This document shows, piece by piece, positions 6,820-15,909 of a stretch of 64,000 nt of DNA (the first letter of the stretch is position 1; every line of letters starts with the position of its first letter). The stretch comes from Myxococcaceae bacterium (GTDB lineage: Bacteria; Myxococcota; Myxococcia; Myxococcales; Myxococcaceae): the NCBI GenBank assembly GCA_017881265.1, contig JADGRA010000080.1, forward strand, positions 124,001 through 188,000. The letters are read 5' to 3'. The notes below the pieces were generated by a model, which was given only the letters and a program-made list of their open reading frames with translations, was not told where the DNA came from and did no database searches. The position numbers and the translations under genes were made by a program.

Positions 6820-7809
6820 ATGGGGACTCCCGCTGACAGTGCCTCCGCCTCTGGCGAGGCGTGTGCCGAGACACTGGCGCCCGCGGCGCAAGGGCAGCGC
6901 CTGCCCGACATCGGCCGGGATGGGCTGGACGTGCTGCGGCAGGCGGCCCACGGCGCCAACGCCCGCCTGGAAGCGCTCCTGCATGGCGTCGCGGTCGGCG
7001 TCCTCTTCGTCGGTCGGGAGGGCCGGGTGGACCTCGTCAACAGAAGCTTCTGCCGGATGCTCGGCGTGGCTTGTGCCGGTGAGCTGGTGGGCCAGCCCGG
7101 CGGGGCCGTGGCCCACCGACTGAGCGACCGCTTCGCTGACCCGGCGGCCTTCGCCCGCCAGGGCCTCCTCGGGGGCGGGGGCCGACTGGCGCTGGCGGAC
7201 GGGAGAGTCCTCAGCCGGGAACTTCTCCCGGTGGGGGATGGAGAGGCGCACGGGATGTTGGTTCTGCTCCGGGAAGTGAGCGCGGCGGTGGAGTCGGCGG
7301 CCGAGGTCGAGCCGCTGCACACCGTCAGCCACGTGGATGAGCTCACCGGGCTCCCCAACCGCCGCGGCTTCCTCGCCCAGGCCAGCCGCCGGCTGCGTCG
7401 CGCGGCGCAGCAGGGGCGTACGTCCACCCTCTTGTGTGTGGACGTGGAGGGCACCCGCACCATCAACGCGCGCCTTGGCCACACCGCGGGCGACCGGGCG
7501 CTGGAGGAGGTGGCCGCGCTGCTCCGGCTCGCCTTCGGCGACTCGGACTTGGTGGGCCGCCTGGGGGGCGACGAATTCGCGGTGCTGGCGCTGGACGTTA
7601 CCGAGGCGCAGCAGCCGGAGATACTCGCCCGGCTGGCGCGGGAAGTCGCCTTGCTCAACGCCCGACCGGCGCGCTCGTGGCGGCTGTCCCTGGGCGTCGG
7701 TGCGGCCTGCTTCGACGCCGTCCACCGGCCGCTGGTGGAGGACCTTCTGGCCTTGGCCGATGCGCGGCTTCACGCCTGGAAGCGCGCGCGGCCGGGGCGA
7801 CGGGACTGA
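6820..7809 (+). CDS. PAS-GGDEF diguanylate cyclase
   Basis: A 329-residue cytoplasmic protein predicted to make cyclic di-GMP from two GTP. Residues about 50-150 form a PAS-like sensor (GVAVGVLFVGREGRVDLVN). The GGDEF domain follows from about 170: HVDELTGLPNRRGF at its start and an intact GGDEF at 249-253, so catalysis is expected. The inhibitory RxxD site is absent (GDSD at that position), so product feedback is unlikely. I start at ATG 6820 because the frame upstream, though open, is antisense to the hydrolase gene and has no domain. No membrane segment is visible; the signal sensed by the PAS domain is unknown. Confidence 0.9.
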   Translation: MGTPADSASASGEACAETLAPAAQGQRLPDIGRDGLDVLRQAAHGANARLEALLHGVAVGVLFVGREGRVDLVNRSFCRMLGVACAGELVGQPGGAVAHRLSDRFADPAAFARQGLLGGGGRLALADGRVLSRELLPVGDGEAHGMLVLLREVSAAVESAAEVEPLHTVSHVDELTGLPNRRGFLAQASRRLRRAAQQGRTSTLLCVDVEGTRTINARLGHTAGDRALEEVAALLRLAFGDSDLVGRLGGDEFAVLALDVTEAQQPEILARLAREVALLNARPARSWRLSLGVGAACFDAVHRPLVEDLLALADARLHAWKRARPGRRD

Positions 7810-7816
7810 GGCAGGG

Positions 7817-7836
7817 CCGGGCGCCGCAGGGCCCGG
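7817..7836. terminator. GC-rich hairpin between convergent genes
   Basis: CCGGGC (7817-7822) and GCCCGG (7831-7836) pair around an 8-nt loop, between the ends of the GGDEF gene and the convergent NTF2-like gene. There is no T-run on either side, so it is at best a weak bidirectional terminator. Confidence 0.3.
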
Positions 7837-7853
7837 GTGCGCCGCCGCGCAGC

Positions 7854-8318
7854 TCAGGGCTTCTTCGCCGGAAGCTCGTACTCCTCGCCCGACAGGTACA
7901 GCCACCCACTCGGCCCCTTCACCCAGACGTCGTGCCAGCCGGAACGGCCGACGTGCTTCACCGGCTTTCCCTTGGACTCCGGGTCAGCCACCACCGTGGT
8001 AACGCTGAGCAGCGCGTCCACCTGCACCTGCTCCCCCTGCTGCTTCACGGAGCGAAGCGTGTACTTGGCACTGCTTCCCGGCCCTAGCGTCTTGAGGAAG
8101 TCACGCACCGCGCTCTCCACGCCGGCGCGGTCCAGCGTCGAGCCGTCGACCAGCGTCCAGTGGACGTCCGGCGCCAGCAGCGCCACCACGGCAGGAAAGT
8201 CCTGCCGGACGCAGGCCGCCGCGTACGCGTCATAGCGTGCCTGCAGCTCCGCCCGGAGCGCCGTCGCTTCCGGGGGCGGGGCAGCTGTCAGCAGCACGGC
8301 GATGAGGATGGGGCGCAC
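7854..8318 (-). CDS. Exported NTF2-like (SnoaL/DUF4440-type) protein
   Basis: A 154-residue protein starting at GTG 8318, chosen because AGGAAGGA lies 8 nt upstream and a signal peptide (MRPILIAVLLTAAPPP) follows at once. The mature part has the NTF2-like pattern: a long first helix (RAELQARYDAYAAACVRQDF), a VVALLAPDVHWTLVDGS strand, then a beta sheet ending in DVWVKGPSGWLYLSGEEY. The family covers enzymes and ligand-binding proteins with a cone-shaped pocket, so no reaction can be assigned. It is divergent from the Nudix gene by 55 bp. Confidence 0.8.
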   Translation of the reverse strand: MRPILIAVLLTAAPPPEATALRAELQARYDAYAAACVRQDFPAVVALLAPDVHWTLVDGSTLDRAGVESAVRDFLKTLGPGSSAKYTLRSVKQQGEQVQVDALLSVTTVVADPESKGKPVKHVGRSGWHDVWVKGPSGWLYLSGEEYELPAKKP

Positions 8319-8373
8319 GTGGGCTTTCCTTCCTGGCAAACGGCCGTAGCCCAAGAGTACACGGAATGGCGCA

Positions 8374-8946
8374 ATGGCCATCCCCCAACCGCTGTTGCAG
8401 TTGCTCGACGTGGTGCGGCCCGGCGACGACAAGGAACGGGGCGACCTCGCCCTGTTGCGCCAGTACGCGGCGACGCTGCCGGAGCCCTTGTCCAGCGCCC
8501 AGCCCGGCGCGCACTTCACCGGAAGCGCCCTGGTGACGGACGGCGCCCGCGTGGCGCTCGTCTTTCACCGGAAGCTTGGGCGCTGGCTGCAGCCCGGAGG
8601 CCATGCCGAGATGGCGGACCGGGGAGATTTGGCGAGGACCGCGCTGCGCGAAGCCCGCGAGGAGACGGGGCTGCCGGTGCAGCTGCACGCGTCGGCTCCG
8701 CGGCCGCTGGACGTCGACGTCCACCAGATTCCCGCCCGCCCCGGCACGCCGGCCCACCTCCATCTCGACGTCCGGTTCCTCGCCGTCGCCGATGGGTTGG
8801 CTCCGCTTTTGGGGCAGGCCGCCGAGGTGGCCGAGGTGCGCTGGTTCACGTTGGAGGACGCCCTGCAACAGGCCGACGACGCGAGCCTGCGCCGGCTGCT
8901 GCACAAGGCCGCGGCCTACCTCCAACGTGCGGGCGGTGCCGGCTAG
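8374..8946 (+). CDS. Nudix hydrolase
   Basis: A 190-residue cytoplasmic hydrolase of nucleoside-diphosphate-linked substrates. The Nudix box lies near residues 73-100: QPGGHAE, then LREAREETGL, which holds the Mg-binding REAxEExG residues. In this subgroup the first Glu sits directly after GGH instead of further along. The N-terminal ~45 residues form an extra helical part (LLRQYAATLPEPLSS) common to a phosphohydrolase subgroup with unknown substrate. ATG 8374. The stop overlaps the pirin stop by 4 bp. Confidence 0.9.
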   Translation: MAIPQPLLQLLDVVRPGDDKERGDLALLRQYAATLPEPLSSAQPGAHFTGSALVTDGARVALVFHRKLGRWLQPGGHAEMADRGDLARTALREAREETGLPVQLHASAPRPLDVDVHQIPARPGTPAHLHLDVRFLAVADGLAPLLGQAAEVAEVRWFTLEDALQQADDASLRRLLHKAAAYLQRAGGAG

Positions 8947-9641
8947 GCGAGGTCGAACACCAGCACCTCGGCCGGCTCCTCGCCTTCCAACACCAGTCGG
9001 GGCTCCCCGCTGATGGCGGCACCGTCGCCCGGGCGCAGCGTCTCCCCGTTCACCTTCACCGTCCCGCGGGCCACCTGCACCCAGGCGTGGCGGCCCTGGG
9101 CGAGCGCAAGCTCCGCGTGCTGGCCTTTGTCGAGGAGGCCGCCATACAGCGCGACGTCCTGGTGGAGGGTGAGGCTGCCGTCGCTGCCAGTCCGGGAGGC
9201 GAGCAGCTTCAGGCGGCCCTGCCGTTCCGCAGCCGCAAAGTGCTTCTGTTCATAGCCGGGGGTCAGGCCCGGACGCTCGGGCAGAAGCCAGATTTGAAGG
9301 AAGTGCACCGGCTCGCTGGCGGAGGCGTTGTACTCGCTGTGCGTGACGCCGGTTCCAGCGCTCATCCGCTGCACGTCGCCCGGGAGAATGGTGGAACCCG
9401 TCCCCAGCGAATCTTTGTGGGCGAGGCCACCTTCCAGGACGTACGAGAGAATCTCCATGTCCCGGTGTGGGTGCGTCCCGAAGCCTGCTGCGGGCTTGAC
9501 CCGGTCTTCGTTAATGACGCGCAGGGCACGGAAGCCCATCTGCGCCGGGTCGTAGTAATCGGCAAAGGAGAAGGTGTGGCGGCTGTCCAACCAGCCATGC
9601 TGGGCATGGCCTCGGTCCTCTGCGCGGCGAAGTTTCATCAT
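8943..9641 (-). CDS. Pirin family protein
   Basis: A 232-residue bicupin of the pirin family (YhhW-like relatives degrade quercetin; others act as iron-dependent regulators). The first cupin keeps the metal-binding set: THPHRDMEILSYVLEGGLAHKDS gives the two His (HPH, split by one residue), a Glu follows, and a late His lies in SAGTGVTHSE. The starting segment (HGWLDSRHTFSFADYYDP) is a pirin hallmark. Two ATG codons occur at 9641 and 9638, with AGAGGA about 11 nt upstream; the longer open frame is antisense noise. It may be expressed alone, since radA ends 197 bp upstream. Confidence 0.92.
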   Translation of the reverse strand: MMKLRRAEDRGHAQHGWLDSRHTFSFADYYDPAQMGFRALRVINEDRVKPAAGFGTHPHRDMEILSYVLEGGLAHKDSLGTGSTILPGDVQRMSAGTGVTHSEYNASASEPVHFLQIWLLPERPGLTPGYEQKHFAAAERQGRLKLLASRTGSDGSLTLHQDVALYGGLLDKGQHAELALAQGRHAWVQVARGTVKVNGETLRPGDGAAISGEPRLVLEGEEPAEVLVFDLA

Positions 9642-9838
9642 GGCGTTTGCGGTCCTCTTGAGCGGGTCACCCCAAGGATGCCCCGAGGCCCGGCAGTGTT
9701 TCTGCGTGGGTAGGGGTATTTCCGCCGCCACCGGGCGCGGGAGACCGCGGAGCACGGGGTTGCCCTCGCGCGCGTCCAGGAGTGTTGCTGCAGGAGCGAC
9801 AATCGACACCCCGGGCGTCGCGCCGTATGGCGCGTCCT

Positions 9839-11236
9839 TCAGCCCCGTCCGGTGGCCGCGACACGGGGCCGGGGCGCGGCGCCGAAGAGGGCCTCCAGGG
9901 CCTCGCCCAGCGTCTCCACGCCCACCACGTCAAGGCGCCGCGTCTCCAGGCGACGGGCGGTGGCGGCCGGGAGCACCACCCGCGTGAAGCCTCGCTTGGC
10001 CGCCTCCGCCAGCCGCGGCTCAGGCTGCGCCACGGCCCGTACTTCCCCGGCCAGGCCCACCTCCCCCAGCACCAGGGTGTGCGAGTCGAGGGGGAGGTTT
10101 CTGAGGGACGAGACGAGGGAGGCGCACACCGCCAGGTCCGAGGCAGGTTCCGACAGCGTCAGCCCGCCGGCCACGTTGACGAAGAGGTCGCACCCGGTGA
10201 GTTGCACGTCCTCCTTCTTTTCCAGCACCGCCGCGAGCAGCGCCACGCGGTTGGTGTCGACGCCGATGGCGGTGCGGCGCGCGGTGCCGTAGCCGGTGGG
10301 CGCCACCAGGGCCTGGACTTCCACCAGAAGCGGGCGGGTCCCGGACAGCGTGGCCGTCACAGTGGAGCCAGCCTGGCCGGCGGGCCGCTCCGCGAGGAAG
10401 AGAGCCGAGGGGTCCGCCACTTCGGTGAGGCCCGAGCCCTTCATCTCGAAGACGCCAATCTCGTCGGTGCTGCCAAAGCGATTCTTGTGTGCCCGGAGGA
10501 TGCGGAAGGCGTGGCCCCGCTCGCCTTCGAAGTACAGGACGGTGTCCACCATATGCTCGAGGACGCGCGGTCCGGCGATACTTCCATCCTTGGTGACGTG
10601 CCCGATGAGGAAGGTGGGGACGCCGGAGCGCTTGGCGTAGGCCATCAGCCGGCCCGCCACCTCCCGCACCTGGCTCAGCGTGCCCGGCGCACTTCCCAGC
10701 TCGGCCAGGTACATGGTTTGGATGGAATCCACCACCAGGGCCAGCGGCTTCAGGGCCTCGGCACTGGCGAGCACCCTGTCCGCATCCGTCTCGGCGAAGA
10801 GGTGGACGTCCGGGGCCTTGACGCCCAGCCGCTCGGCCCGCAGCTTCGTCTGCCGGAGCGACTCCTCGCCCGAGACGTAGAGGACGGGCCCGCTGGCGGC
10901 CAGGTGCTCCACCGCCTGCAGCAGCAGCGTCGACTTGCCGATGCCCGGGTCGCCGCCAAGCAGCACCAGCGAGCCTGGCACCACCCCGCCTCCCAGGACG
11001 CGGTCCAGCTCGCCGAGGCCGGTACGACGGCGTGGCTCGGCCTCGGACTCCACGTCCACCAGTCGAACGGGGCGGGCGGCGCCGCCCGCGGCCCCCCAGG
11101 CGGCGCGACGCTGCTCGGTGGGGGACGCCTCCTCCACCAGCGTGTTCCATCCCCCGCAGTCCGTGCAGCGGCCCAGCCACTTCGGCGTCTGAAAGCCGCA
11201 GGCCTGACAGGAGAAGTGGGTCCGCAGCTTGGCCAT
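9839..11236 (-). CDS. radA: DNA repair protein RadA
   Basis: A 465-residue RecA-like ATPase that drives branch migration of recombination intermediates. It has the full RadA order. The zinc finger is C10-x2-C13 and C24-x2-C27. Walker A follows (GGDPGIGKST), then the KNRFG motif (HKNRFGSTDEIGVFEM), and finally a Lon-protease-like domain lacking the protease Ser-Lys pair (LAVCASLVSSLRN region). Start is ATG 11236. It is separated from the upstream TPR gene by 62 bp and may share its transcript. Confidence 0.97.
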   Translation of the reverse strand: MAKLRTHFSCQACGFQTPKWLGRCTDCGGWNTLVEEASPTEQRRAAWGAAGGAARPVRLVDVESEAEPRRRTGLGELDRVLGGGVVPGSLVLLGGDPGIGKSTLLLQAVEHLAASGPVLYVSGEESLRQTKLRAERLGVKAPDVHLFAETDADRVLASAEALKPLALVVDSIQTMYLAELGSAPGTLSQVREVAGRLMAYAKRSGVPTFLIGHVTKDGSIAGPRVLEHMVDTVLYFEGERGHAFRILRAHKNRFGSTDEIGVFEMKGSGLTEVADPSALFLAERPAGQAGSTVTATLSGTRPLLVEVQALVAPTGYGTARRTAIGVDTNRVALLAAVLEKKEDVQLTGCDLFVNVAGGLTLSEPASDLAVCASLVSSLRNLPLDSHTLVLGEVGLAGEVRAVAQPEPRLAEAAKRGFTRVVLPAATARRLETRRLDVVGVETLGEALEALFGAAPRPRVAATGRG

Positions 11237-11298
11237 GCCACTGTCCTACCGGGCGGCCCTGACGGGCGGCTGGGGCCGCGCCGGCCCGGCTTGCGCCT

Positions 11299-12918
11299 TC
11301 AAAACGCCGACGCGGTCAGCGAGACGTCGGCATGCTTCCAGGCCTCGGTGAAGTCCCGCCGCGCGGCAGACGCCTCCGCCGTCTTCCCCTGGGCCTCGAG
11401 GCTCTGGGCCAGCCCGTACAGGGCCCAGCCGTTGTGCGGGTGGCGCTGCAAGTCGGCCCGGTACACGCCCTCCGCGCGCTGCGCCCGGCCCGCGGCCAGC
11501 AGGGCTGCCCCCAACTGGTGCCGTACCGGGGAGGGCCAGTCGGGCGGTTCGTCGTAGCCCAGCGCGTCCTCGGCGGCCACGGCGGCCTGGAAGCGCGCCA
11601 GGGCCTCCGGCAAGTCGCCCCGGGCGCGGGCCAGCTCGGCAGCGAGGACGTCCCGGGCGATGCCGAGGATGTCACGCGCGGAGTTCATCACCACCTTGGC
11701 GTCGGGGGCTGTCTGCGCACGCAAGGCGTCCAGCTGGGCCAGCGCCGCGGTCGCGCCGGCGACGTCCCCGGTGCGCACCAGGGCCAGCCCGCGCTCGCCA
11801 TGAACGAGGGCTAGGGGAATGGGAAAGTCCGCGGCCGGCAGGGGCTCGGCGAGGAGGTCCTTCCAGCGCCCGAAGCGCGCCAGGCCGAGCGCCGGGTAGG
11901 CCAGCAGGTAGCTCATCTCCGGCATCCCCTTCAGCATCTCCACGGGAAGGCGCGCCAGCATGTCCCGCGCTGCCTGGAGGGACTCCGTGCTGCGTCCCTC
12001 CATCAACGTGGACGCCCAGAGGAACTGGAAGTTGTGGGCGACGTACGTGGTGTAAATGGGGTGGTCATGGGGGGCGGCTGCGTCCGCGGCGATGGCCCGC
12101 CGGTTGGCCTCCGAGGCTTCCGTGTACTGCCCAGTGCGGATGTAGACGTGGCTGGGCATGTGGACGAGGTGCCCGGCTCCGGGCTCGAGCGTCTTCAGCC
12201 GCTCGGCCGCCGCGAGTCCTCGCTCCGGGTGGGGCGACGCCTCGACGGCGTGGATGAGGTAGTGGTTGGCGCCCGGGTGCTGAGGGTGGGCCGCGAGCAC
12301 GCGTTCCAGTGAGGAGATGAGCTCCAGCGTCCCCGGTTGGGGCTTGCCCTCCGGCGTCCACAGCTGCCAGGGCCGAAGGTCCATCAGCGCCTCGGCGAAG
12401 AGGGTGGCCACGTCCGGGTCGCCGGGAAACTGACGTGCCACCGTGCGCATGGCGTTGGCGTACGCGATGTCCAGCGCCCGCTGGGCTTGCGCATCACCCG
12501 GCGGCGGGCGGGCGTACCGCCGTGCCAGGGCACCCACCAGCGCACGTTCCACCGGACTGGCGCCCTTCGCCAGCGCCTGCGCCTTCTGGAGGAATTGCCA
12601 GGCGGCCTCCGCGCGCTCGGGCAGAGCGGGAAGGTTGATGTTGGGCCCGAGGCTGAGCGCTGCCCCCCAAAAGCAGATGCCGCAGGTGGGGTCTCGCCGC
12701 GCGGCCTCCTCGAACGCGGCCTGGGCCTCCTCATGGTTGAAGGCGTACAGCAGCCGAAGGCCCTGGTCGAAGTACGCCTGCGCTTGTGGCGAGTTCGAGG
12801 AGATGGGCCGGTGGTAGCTGCCCAGGGTGTCGAGCAGCGCAGGCGGGGGTGCCGCGGGGGCCAGCGACTGGCCAAGCACCAGCACGGACGTCCAACATGC
12901 AAGGCCGAGGGACGACAT
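11299..12918 (-). CDS. Large exported TPR-repeat protein
   Basis: A 539-residue protein from ATG 12918, which has GGAGGAG about 7 nt upstream. A signal peptide (residues 1 to about 24) leads into TPR-type helices: YFDQGLRLLYAFNHEEAQAAF, a Cys pair in DPTCGICFWGAALSLG, then HPQHPGANHYLIHAVEASPHPERGL-like segments, where the last pattern is cut by family convention. LVHMPSHVYIRTGQY is characteristic of a conserved family of secreted TPR proteins in Gram-negative bacteria, whose function is unknown. The His-rich central part (HYLIH, HMPSH, PHDHP) could bind metal. It is divergent from a small lipoprotein gene. Confidence 0.85.
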   Translation of the reverse strand: MSSLGLACWTSVLVLGQSLAPAAPPPALLDTLGSYHRPISSNSPQAQAYFDQGLRLLYAFNHEEAQAAFEEAARRDPTCGICFWGAALSLGPNINLPALPERAEAAWQFLQKAQALAKGASPVERALVGALARRYARPPPGDAQAQRALDIAYANAMRTVARQFPGDPDVATLFAEALMDLRPWQLWTPEGKPQPGTLELISSLERVLAAHPQHPGANHYLIHAVEASPHPERGLAAAERLKTLEPGAGHLVHMPSHVYIRTGQYTEASEANRRAIAADAAAPHDHPIYTTYVAHNFQFLWASTLMEGRSTESLQAARDMLARLPVEMLKGMPEMSYLLAYPALGLARFGRWKDLLAEPLPAADFPIPLALVHGERGLALVRTGDVAGATAALAQLDALRAQTAPDAKVVMNSARDILGIARDVLAAELARARGDLPEALARFQAAVAAEDALGYDEPPDWPSPVRHQLGAALLAAGRAQRAEGVYRADLQRHPHNGWALYGLAQSLEAQGKTAEASAARRDFTEAWKHADVSLTASAF

Positions 12919-13017
12919 GCGCAGTCTCCTCCAGGTGGGGCCGCCAGCTTTGGGAAACCTTAGCCGAGGCGCCCGTGGGGTTGCCGGACAGGGCGGCAGT
13001 CCGCACCACTTCTCAGT

Positions 13018-13023
13018 TAGCTT
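13018..13023 (+). promoter_or_regulatory. Putative -10 hexamer for the 163-residue lipoprotein gene (TAGCTT)
   Basis: TAGCTT ends 10 nt before GTG 13034, which lacks a Shine-Dalgarno sequence. The spacing fits a leaderless or near-leaderless transcript. Confidence 0.33.
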
Positions 13024-13033
13024 CGCCTCCGAC

Positions 13034-13525
13034 GTGACTCTCTGGCTTCGCCTCGCACGACTGGCGCTGCTGCTGCCATGCATTGCCGGCTGCCGGCGCG
13101 GCCCCGAGTTCTGCTACTTCGACGGGACGAGCATCGGGGTGACGCCCTTGCCCATGGTGGCCATTCACGCGGACGGGACCCTGGACCCGGAGAGTCGCTA
13201 CAGCTGGCAGGAATTCCCCTGGCCAACGAATCCCCAAGTCGACACCGTCCAGCACGTCGCGCCGGCGTGGGTATTTCGCGGAAGCACGGGCGGGGCGGCG
13301 TGGAGCTTCAGCGGTACCTTCTCCGGCCCAGCCAGCGCCTTCGTGCGAACGGCGCAGCAGGGCAGTCCGCCGGCGATGGACGTCCAGGGGCTGAAGGGAC
13401 GGCCGGTGCTGATGCGCTACCGCGTGAAGCCCTGCCGGCAATTCGAAGGGAGCAAGACGGGCGCGCGCACCTGCCTCAGCTGGGGCCGGGAGCTGAATGC
13501 GCAGACGAAGCTGCACTGCGACTGA
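13034..13525 (+). CDS. Lipoprotein of unknown function
   Basis: Starting at GTG 13034 the 163-residue product opens with a lipoprotein signal: a basic end, a Leu-rich core and the lipobox CIAGC (Cys20). The mature part is rich in Trp, aromatic residues and Gly, and has paired cysteines, suggesting a compact beta domain. I recognise no family. The open frame extends further upstream, but that stretch is antisense to the TPR gene, so the lipobox fixes the start. It is divergent from the large TPR gene. Confidence 0.75.
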   Translation: MTLWLRLARLALLLPCIAGCRRGPEFCYFDGTSIGVTPLPMVAIHADGTLDPESRYSWQEFPWPTNPQVDTVQHVAPAWVFRGSTGGAAWSFSGTFSGPASAFVRTAQQGSPPAMDVQGLKGRPVLMRYRVKPCRQFEGSKTGARTCLSWGRELNAQTKLHCD

Positions 13526-13613
13526 AGGCGCTAGGGTGTCCGCCCTCAAGCACCCGGGGAGAGAACGTGCCGGCGGGCGTCAGGGGTCCCCCTTCCCCGG
13601 CCGCCGGAGAGTC

Positions 13614-13641
13614 GTCAACCTACCGGCGAAGAGAGGTTGAC
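13614..13641 (+). promoter_or_regulatory. Predicted BirA biotin operator upstream of bioB
   Basis: A perfect 8-bp inverted repeat, GTCAACCT (13614-13621) and AGGTTGAC (13634-13641), is separated by 12 bp. It is the shape of the BirA operator known from many bacteria (arms of the GTAAACC/GGTTTAC type with a 14-16 bp spacer). Read as GTCAACC-N14-GGTTGAC it matches with G/C-shifted arms. The right arm also forms a -35-like TTGACA (13637-13642), so BirA-biotinyl-AMP binding would block RNA polymerase. It lies about 80 bp before bioB. Confidence 0.72.
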
Positions 13642-13720
13642 AAGCGAGGGGGGCTGGTCGAGCGTCGTGGCTTCAGCCCGAAGACCTCCCGAGCAACAGC
13701 AGAAAGGCAGACGGCCCACC

Positions 13721-14731
13721 GTGTCCCTTCCCGCGCATGCCGAATCTCCGGCCACCCTCCCGCACGGCGTCGTCCTCCGCCATGACTGGACGCTCGCGGA
13801 AGTCCGTTCGCTGCATGACCTTCCCCTCTTGGAGCTGCTGTACCGCGCCCAGACGGTGCACCGGGCGAGCTTCGGAGAGCATCGCGTGCAGCTCTGCTCG
13901 CTGTTGTCCATCAAGACGGGCGGCTGCCCGGAGGACTGTGCCTACTGTCCGCAGGCCGCTCGCCACCACACGGGCGTTGCGGCCGACAAGCTGCTGACCG
14001 AGACGGACGTCTTGGAAGCGGCAACCCGAGCGCGCGCCGCCGGGGCGACGCGCTTCTGCATGGGCGCCGCGTGGCGGGAGGTGAAGGACGGCCCGCAGTT
14101 CGAGCAGGTGCTGGGCATGGTGCGGGGCGTCCGGGCCCTCGGCATGGAGGCCTGCTGCACGCTGGGGATGCTCACCGAGTCCCAGGCGCATCGCCTCGCC
14201 GAGGCCGGGCTCACCGCCTACAACCACAACCTCGACACCTCGGCCGAGTTCTACGGGGAAATTATCTCCACCAGGACGTACCAGGACCGCCTCCGGACGC
14301 TGCGGCACGTGCGCGCCGCCGGCATCAACGTCTGTTCCGGCGGCATCCTCGGCATGGGCGAGTCGGTGGAGGACCGCTGCGGGATGCTGCTCACCCTCGC
14401 CAACCAGCCCACCCACCCCGAGTCGGTGCCCATCAACGCGCTGGTGGCAGTACCCGGCACGCCGCTCGAGCACCAGCGGCCGGTCGAGCCGGTGGAGATG
14501 GTGCGTGTCATCGCCACCGCGCGGCTGCTGATGCCGTTGGCCATGGTGCGGCTGTCGGCCGGACGGCTGTCGATGAGCCGGGAGGCGCAGCTGCTGTGCA
14601 TGATGGCTGGCGCGAACTCGCTCTTCTTCGGCGAGAAGCTGCTCACCACCGACAACCCGGAATACGCCGACGACATGGCGCTGTTGGCTGCGGCCGGCGT
14701 GAAGCCGCTCGAACCGTACGCCGGGCGATGA
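13721..14731 (+). CDS. bioB: Biotin synthase
   Basis: BioB is a radical SAM enzyme that inserts sulfur into dethiobiotin, the last step of biotin synthesis. The SAM cluster cysteines are C69-x3-C73-x2-C76 ([10 protein letters not shown]). Further cysteines for the sulfur-donating [2Fe-2S] cluster lie in [18 protein letters not shown] and [10 protein letters not shown] chose GTG 13721, giving 336 residues, typical for BioB. The frame is open to TTG 13637, but that start would lie inside the BirA operator. The stop overlaps the bioF ATG (ATGA), so the two are translationally coupled. Confidence 0.96.
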   Translation: MSLPAHAESPATLPHGVVLRHDWTLAEVRSLHDLPLLELLYRAQTVHRASFGEHRVQLCSLLSIKTGGCPEDCAYCPQAARHHTGVAADKLLTETDVLEAATRARAAGATRFCMGAAWREVKDGPQFEQVLGMVRGVRALGMEACCTLGMLTESQAHRLAEAGLTAYNHNLDTSAEFYGEIISTRTYQDRLRTLRHVRAAGINVCSGGILGMGESVEDRCGMLLTLANQPTHPESVPINALVAVPGTPLEHQRPVEPVEMVRVIATARLLMPLAMVRLSAGRLSMSREAQLLCMMAGANSLFFGEKLLTTDNPEYADDMALLAAAGVKPLEPYAGR

Positions 14732-15909
14732 GCGGGGTGGCGAGCCGGTGGGCGGAAGAGGACCTCGCCGAGCTGGCGTCCCGCGGGCTGCGACGCACCC
14801 TCGAGCCCCTGGACTCGCCACAGGGGCCGGTGGTCCGCGTGGGCAGCGAGTCCCTGCTGAATTTCTCCTCCAACGACTACCTCGGCCTGGCAGCGCACCC
14901 CGCGGTGGTGGCCGCGGCGCGCTCCGCCCTGGAACGCTGGGGGATGGGGACCGGCGCCTCGCGGCTGGTGGTGGGAGACACCGGGGCGCACCGGGCGCTG
15001 GAGGCGCGGCTGCGACACTTCGAGGACGCCGAGGCGGTGCTGCTCTTCAACAGCGGCTACGCCGCAAACCTCGGACTCCTGCCCGCGCTGTTGGGCAAGC
15101 TGGACGCCGTCTTCTCCGACGCGCTCAACCACGCGAGCCTGGTGGACGGCTGTCGCCTCTCTCGGGCCCAAGTCCAGCTGTACCCCCACTGTGACGTCGC
15201 AGCGCTGGCCGCGCTTCTGCAAAGCACGCCAGCCCGACGCAAGCTGGTGGTGACGGACAGCGTCTTCTCCATGGATGGGGACGTGGCACCCCTGGCCGAC
15301 GTGGTGGAGGTCTGCCGCCGGGCCGGAGCGGCGCTGCTGGTGGACGAGGCGCACGCCACCGGCGTCCACGGTGAGCGCGGGGCGGGCCTGTGCGAGGCCC
15401 TGGGCCTCACCCGCGCGGTGGACGTGCGCATGGGGACGCTGGGGAAAGCGCTCGGCACCTTCGGTGCCTATGTCGCGACCAGCGCGCCGCTGGCCGACCT
15501 GTTCGTCAACCGGGCCCGCTCGCTCGTCTTCTCGACGGCGCTGCCGGCGTCCACCTGCGCGGCGGCCGAGGCCGCGGTGCAGCTGGTGGAGCACGACGGC
15601 GAGCTGCGCGCGCGATTGTGGCGCAACATCCACACTTTCGCCAGTGGCCTGCGGGCGCTGGGCCACCCGGCCCAGCCCACCTCCGCCATTTTCCCGGTGC
15701 AGCTTGGCTCCGCGGAGCGTGCCGTGGCCGCCGCGGCCTTCCTCCGGGCCCGCGGTCTTTTGGTGAAGCCCATCCGTCCACCGACGGTCCCAGTGGGCAC
15801 CAGCCGGCTCCGCTTTGCCCTGTCCGCCGCCCACACCCCGGCCCATCTGCAGCTAGCGCTCGACGCGCTACAGGACTTGAAGGCCCATGGACTCCTCGTC
15901 GCGGCATGA
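14728..15909 (+). CDS. bioF: 8-amino-7-oxononanoate synthase
   Basis: BioF is a PLP enzyme that condenses pimeloyl-ACP/CoA with L-alanine to give 8-amino-7-oxononanoate. The 393-residue product shows the alpha-oxoamine synthase pattern: [14 protein letters not shown] near the start, the GSRL-type GASRLVVGD segment, [16 protein letters not shown] with the PLP-binding Asp and His, and the Schiff-base Lys in [15 protein letters not shown] 14728 overlaps the bioB stop by 4 nt, so coupled translation is likely. The 3' end overlaps bioA by 23 nt. Confidence 0.96.
   Translation: MSGVASRWAEEDLAELASRGLRRTLEPLDSPQGPVVRVGSESLLNFSSNDYLGLAAHPAVVAAARSALERWGMGTGASRLVVGDTGAHRALEARLRHFEDAEAVLLFNSGYAANLGLLPALLGKLDAVFSDALNHASLVDGCRLSRAQVQLYPHCDVAALAALLQSTPARRKLVVTDSVFSMDGDVAPLADVVEVCRRAGAALLVDEAHATGVHGERGAGLCEALGLTRAVDVRMGTLGKALGTFGAYVATSAPLADLFVNRARSLVFSTALPASTCAAAEAAVQLVEHDGELRARLWRNIHTFASGLRALGHPAQPTSAIFPVQLGSAERAVAAAAFLRARGLLVKPIRPPTVPVGTSRLRFALSAAHTPAHLQLALDALQDLKAHGLLVAA

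Noticed and set aside
6387-7658. 423-codon minus-strand frame opposite the GGDEF gene
   Set aside because: It is very Ser/Arg/Pro-rich and antisense to the clear PAS-GGDEF coding sequence; a shadow of GC-rich codon positions.
9642-9809. Longer N-terminus for the pirin gene (56 extra codons)
   Set aside because: The extension has no family similarity, and the pirin start (HGWLDSRHTFSF) follows directly after the ATG pair at 9641/9638.
13637-13720. TTG 13637 as the bioB start
   Set aside because: It would lie inside the BirA-type operator and add 28 non-conserved residues; GTG 13721 gives the normal BioB length.
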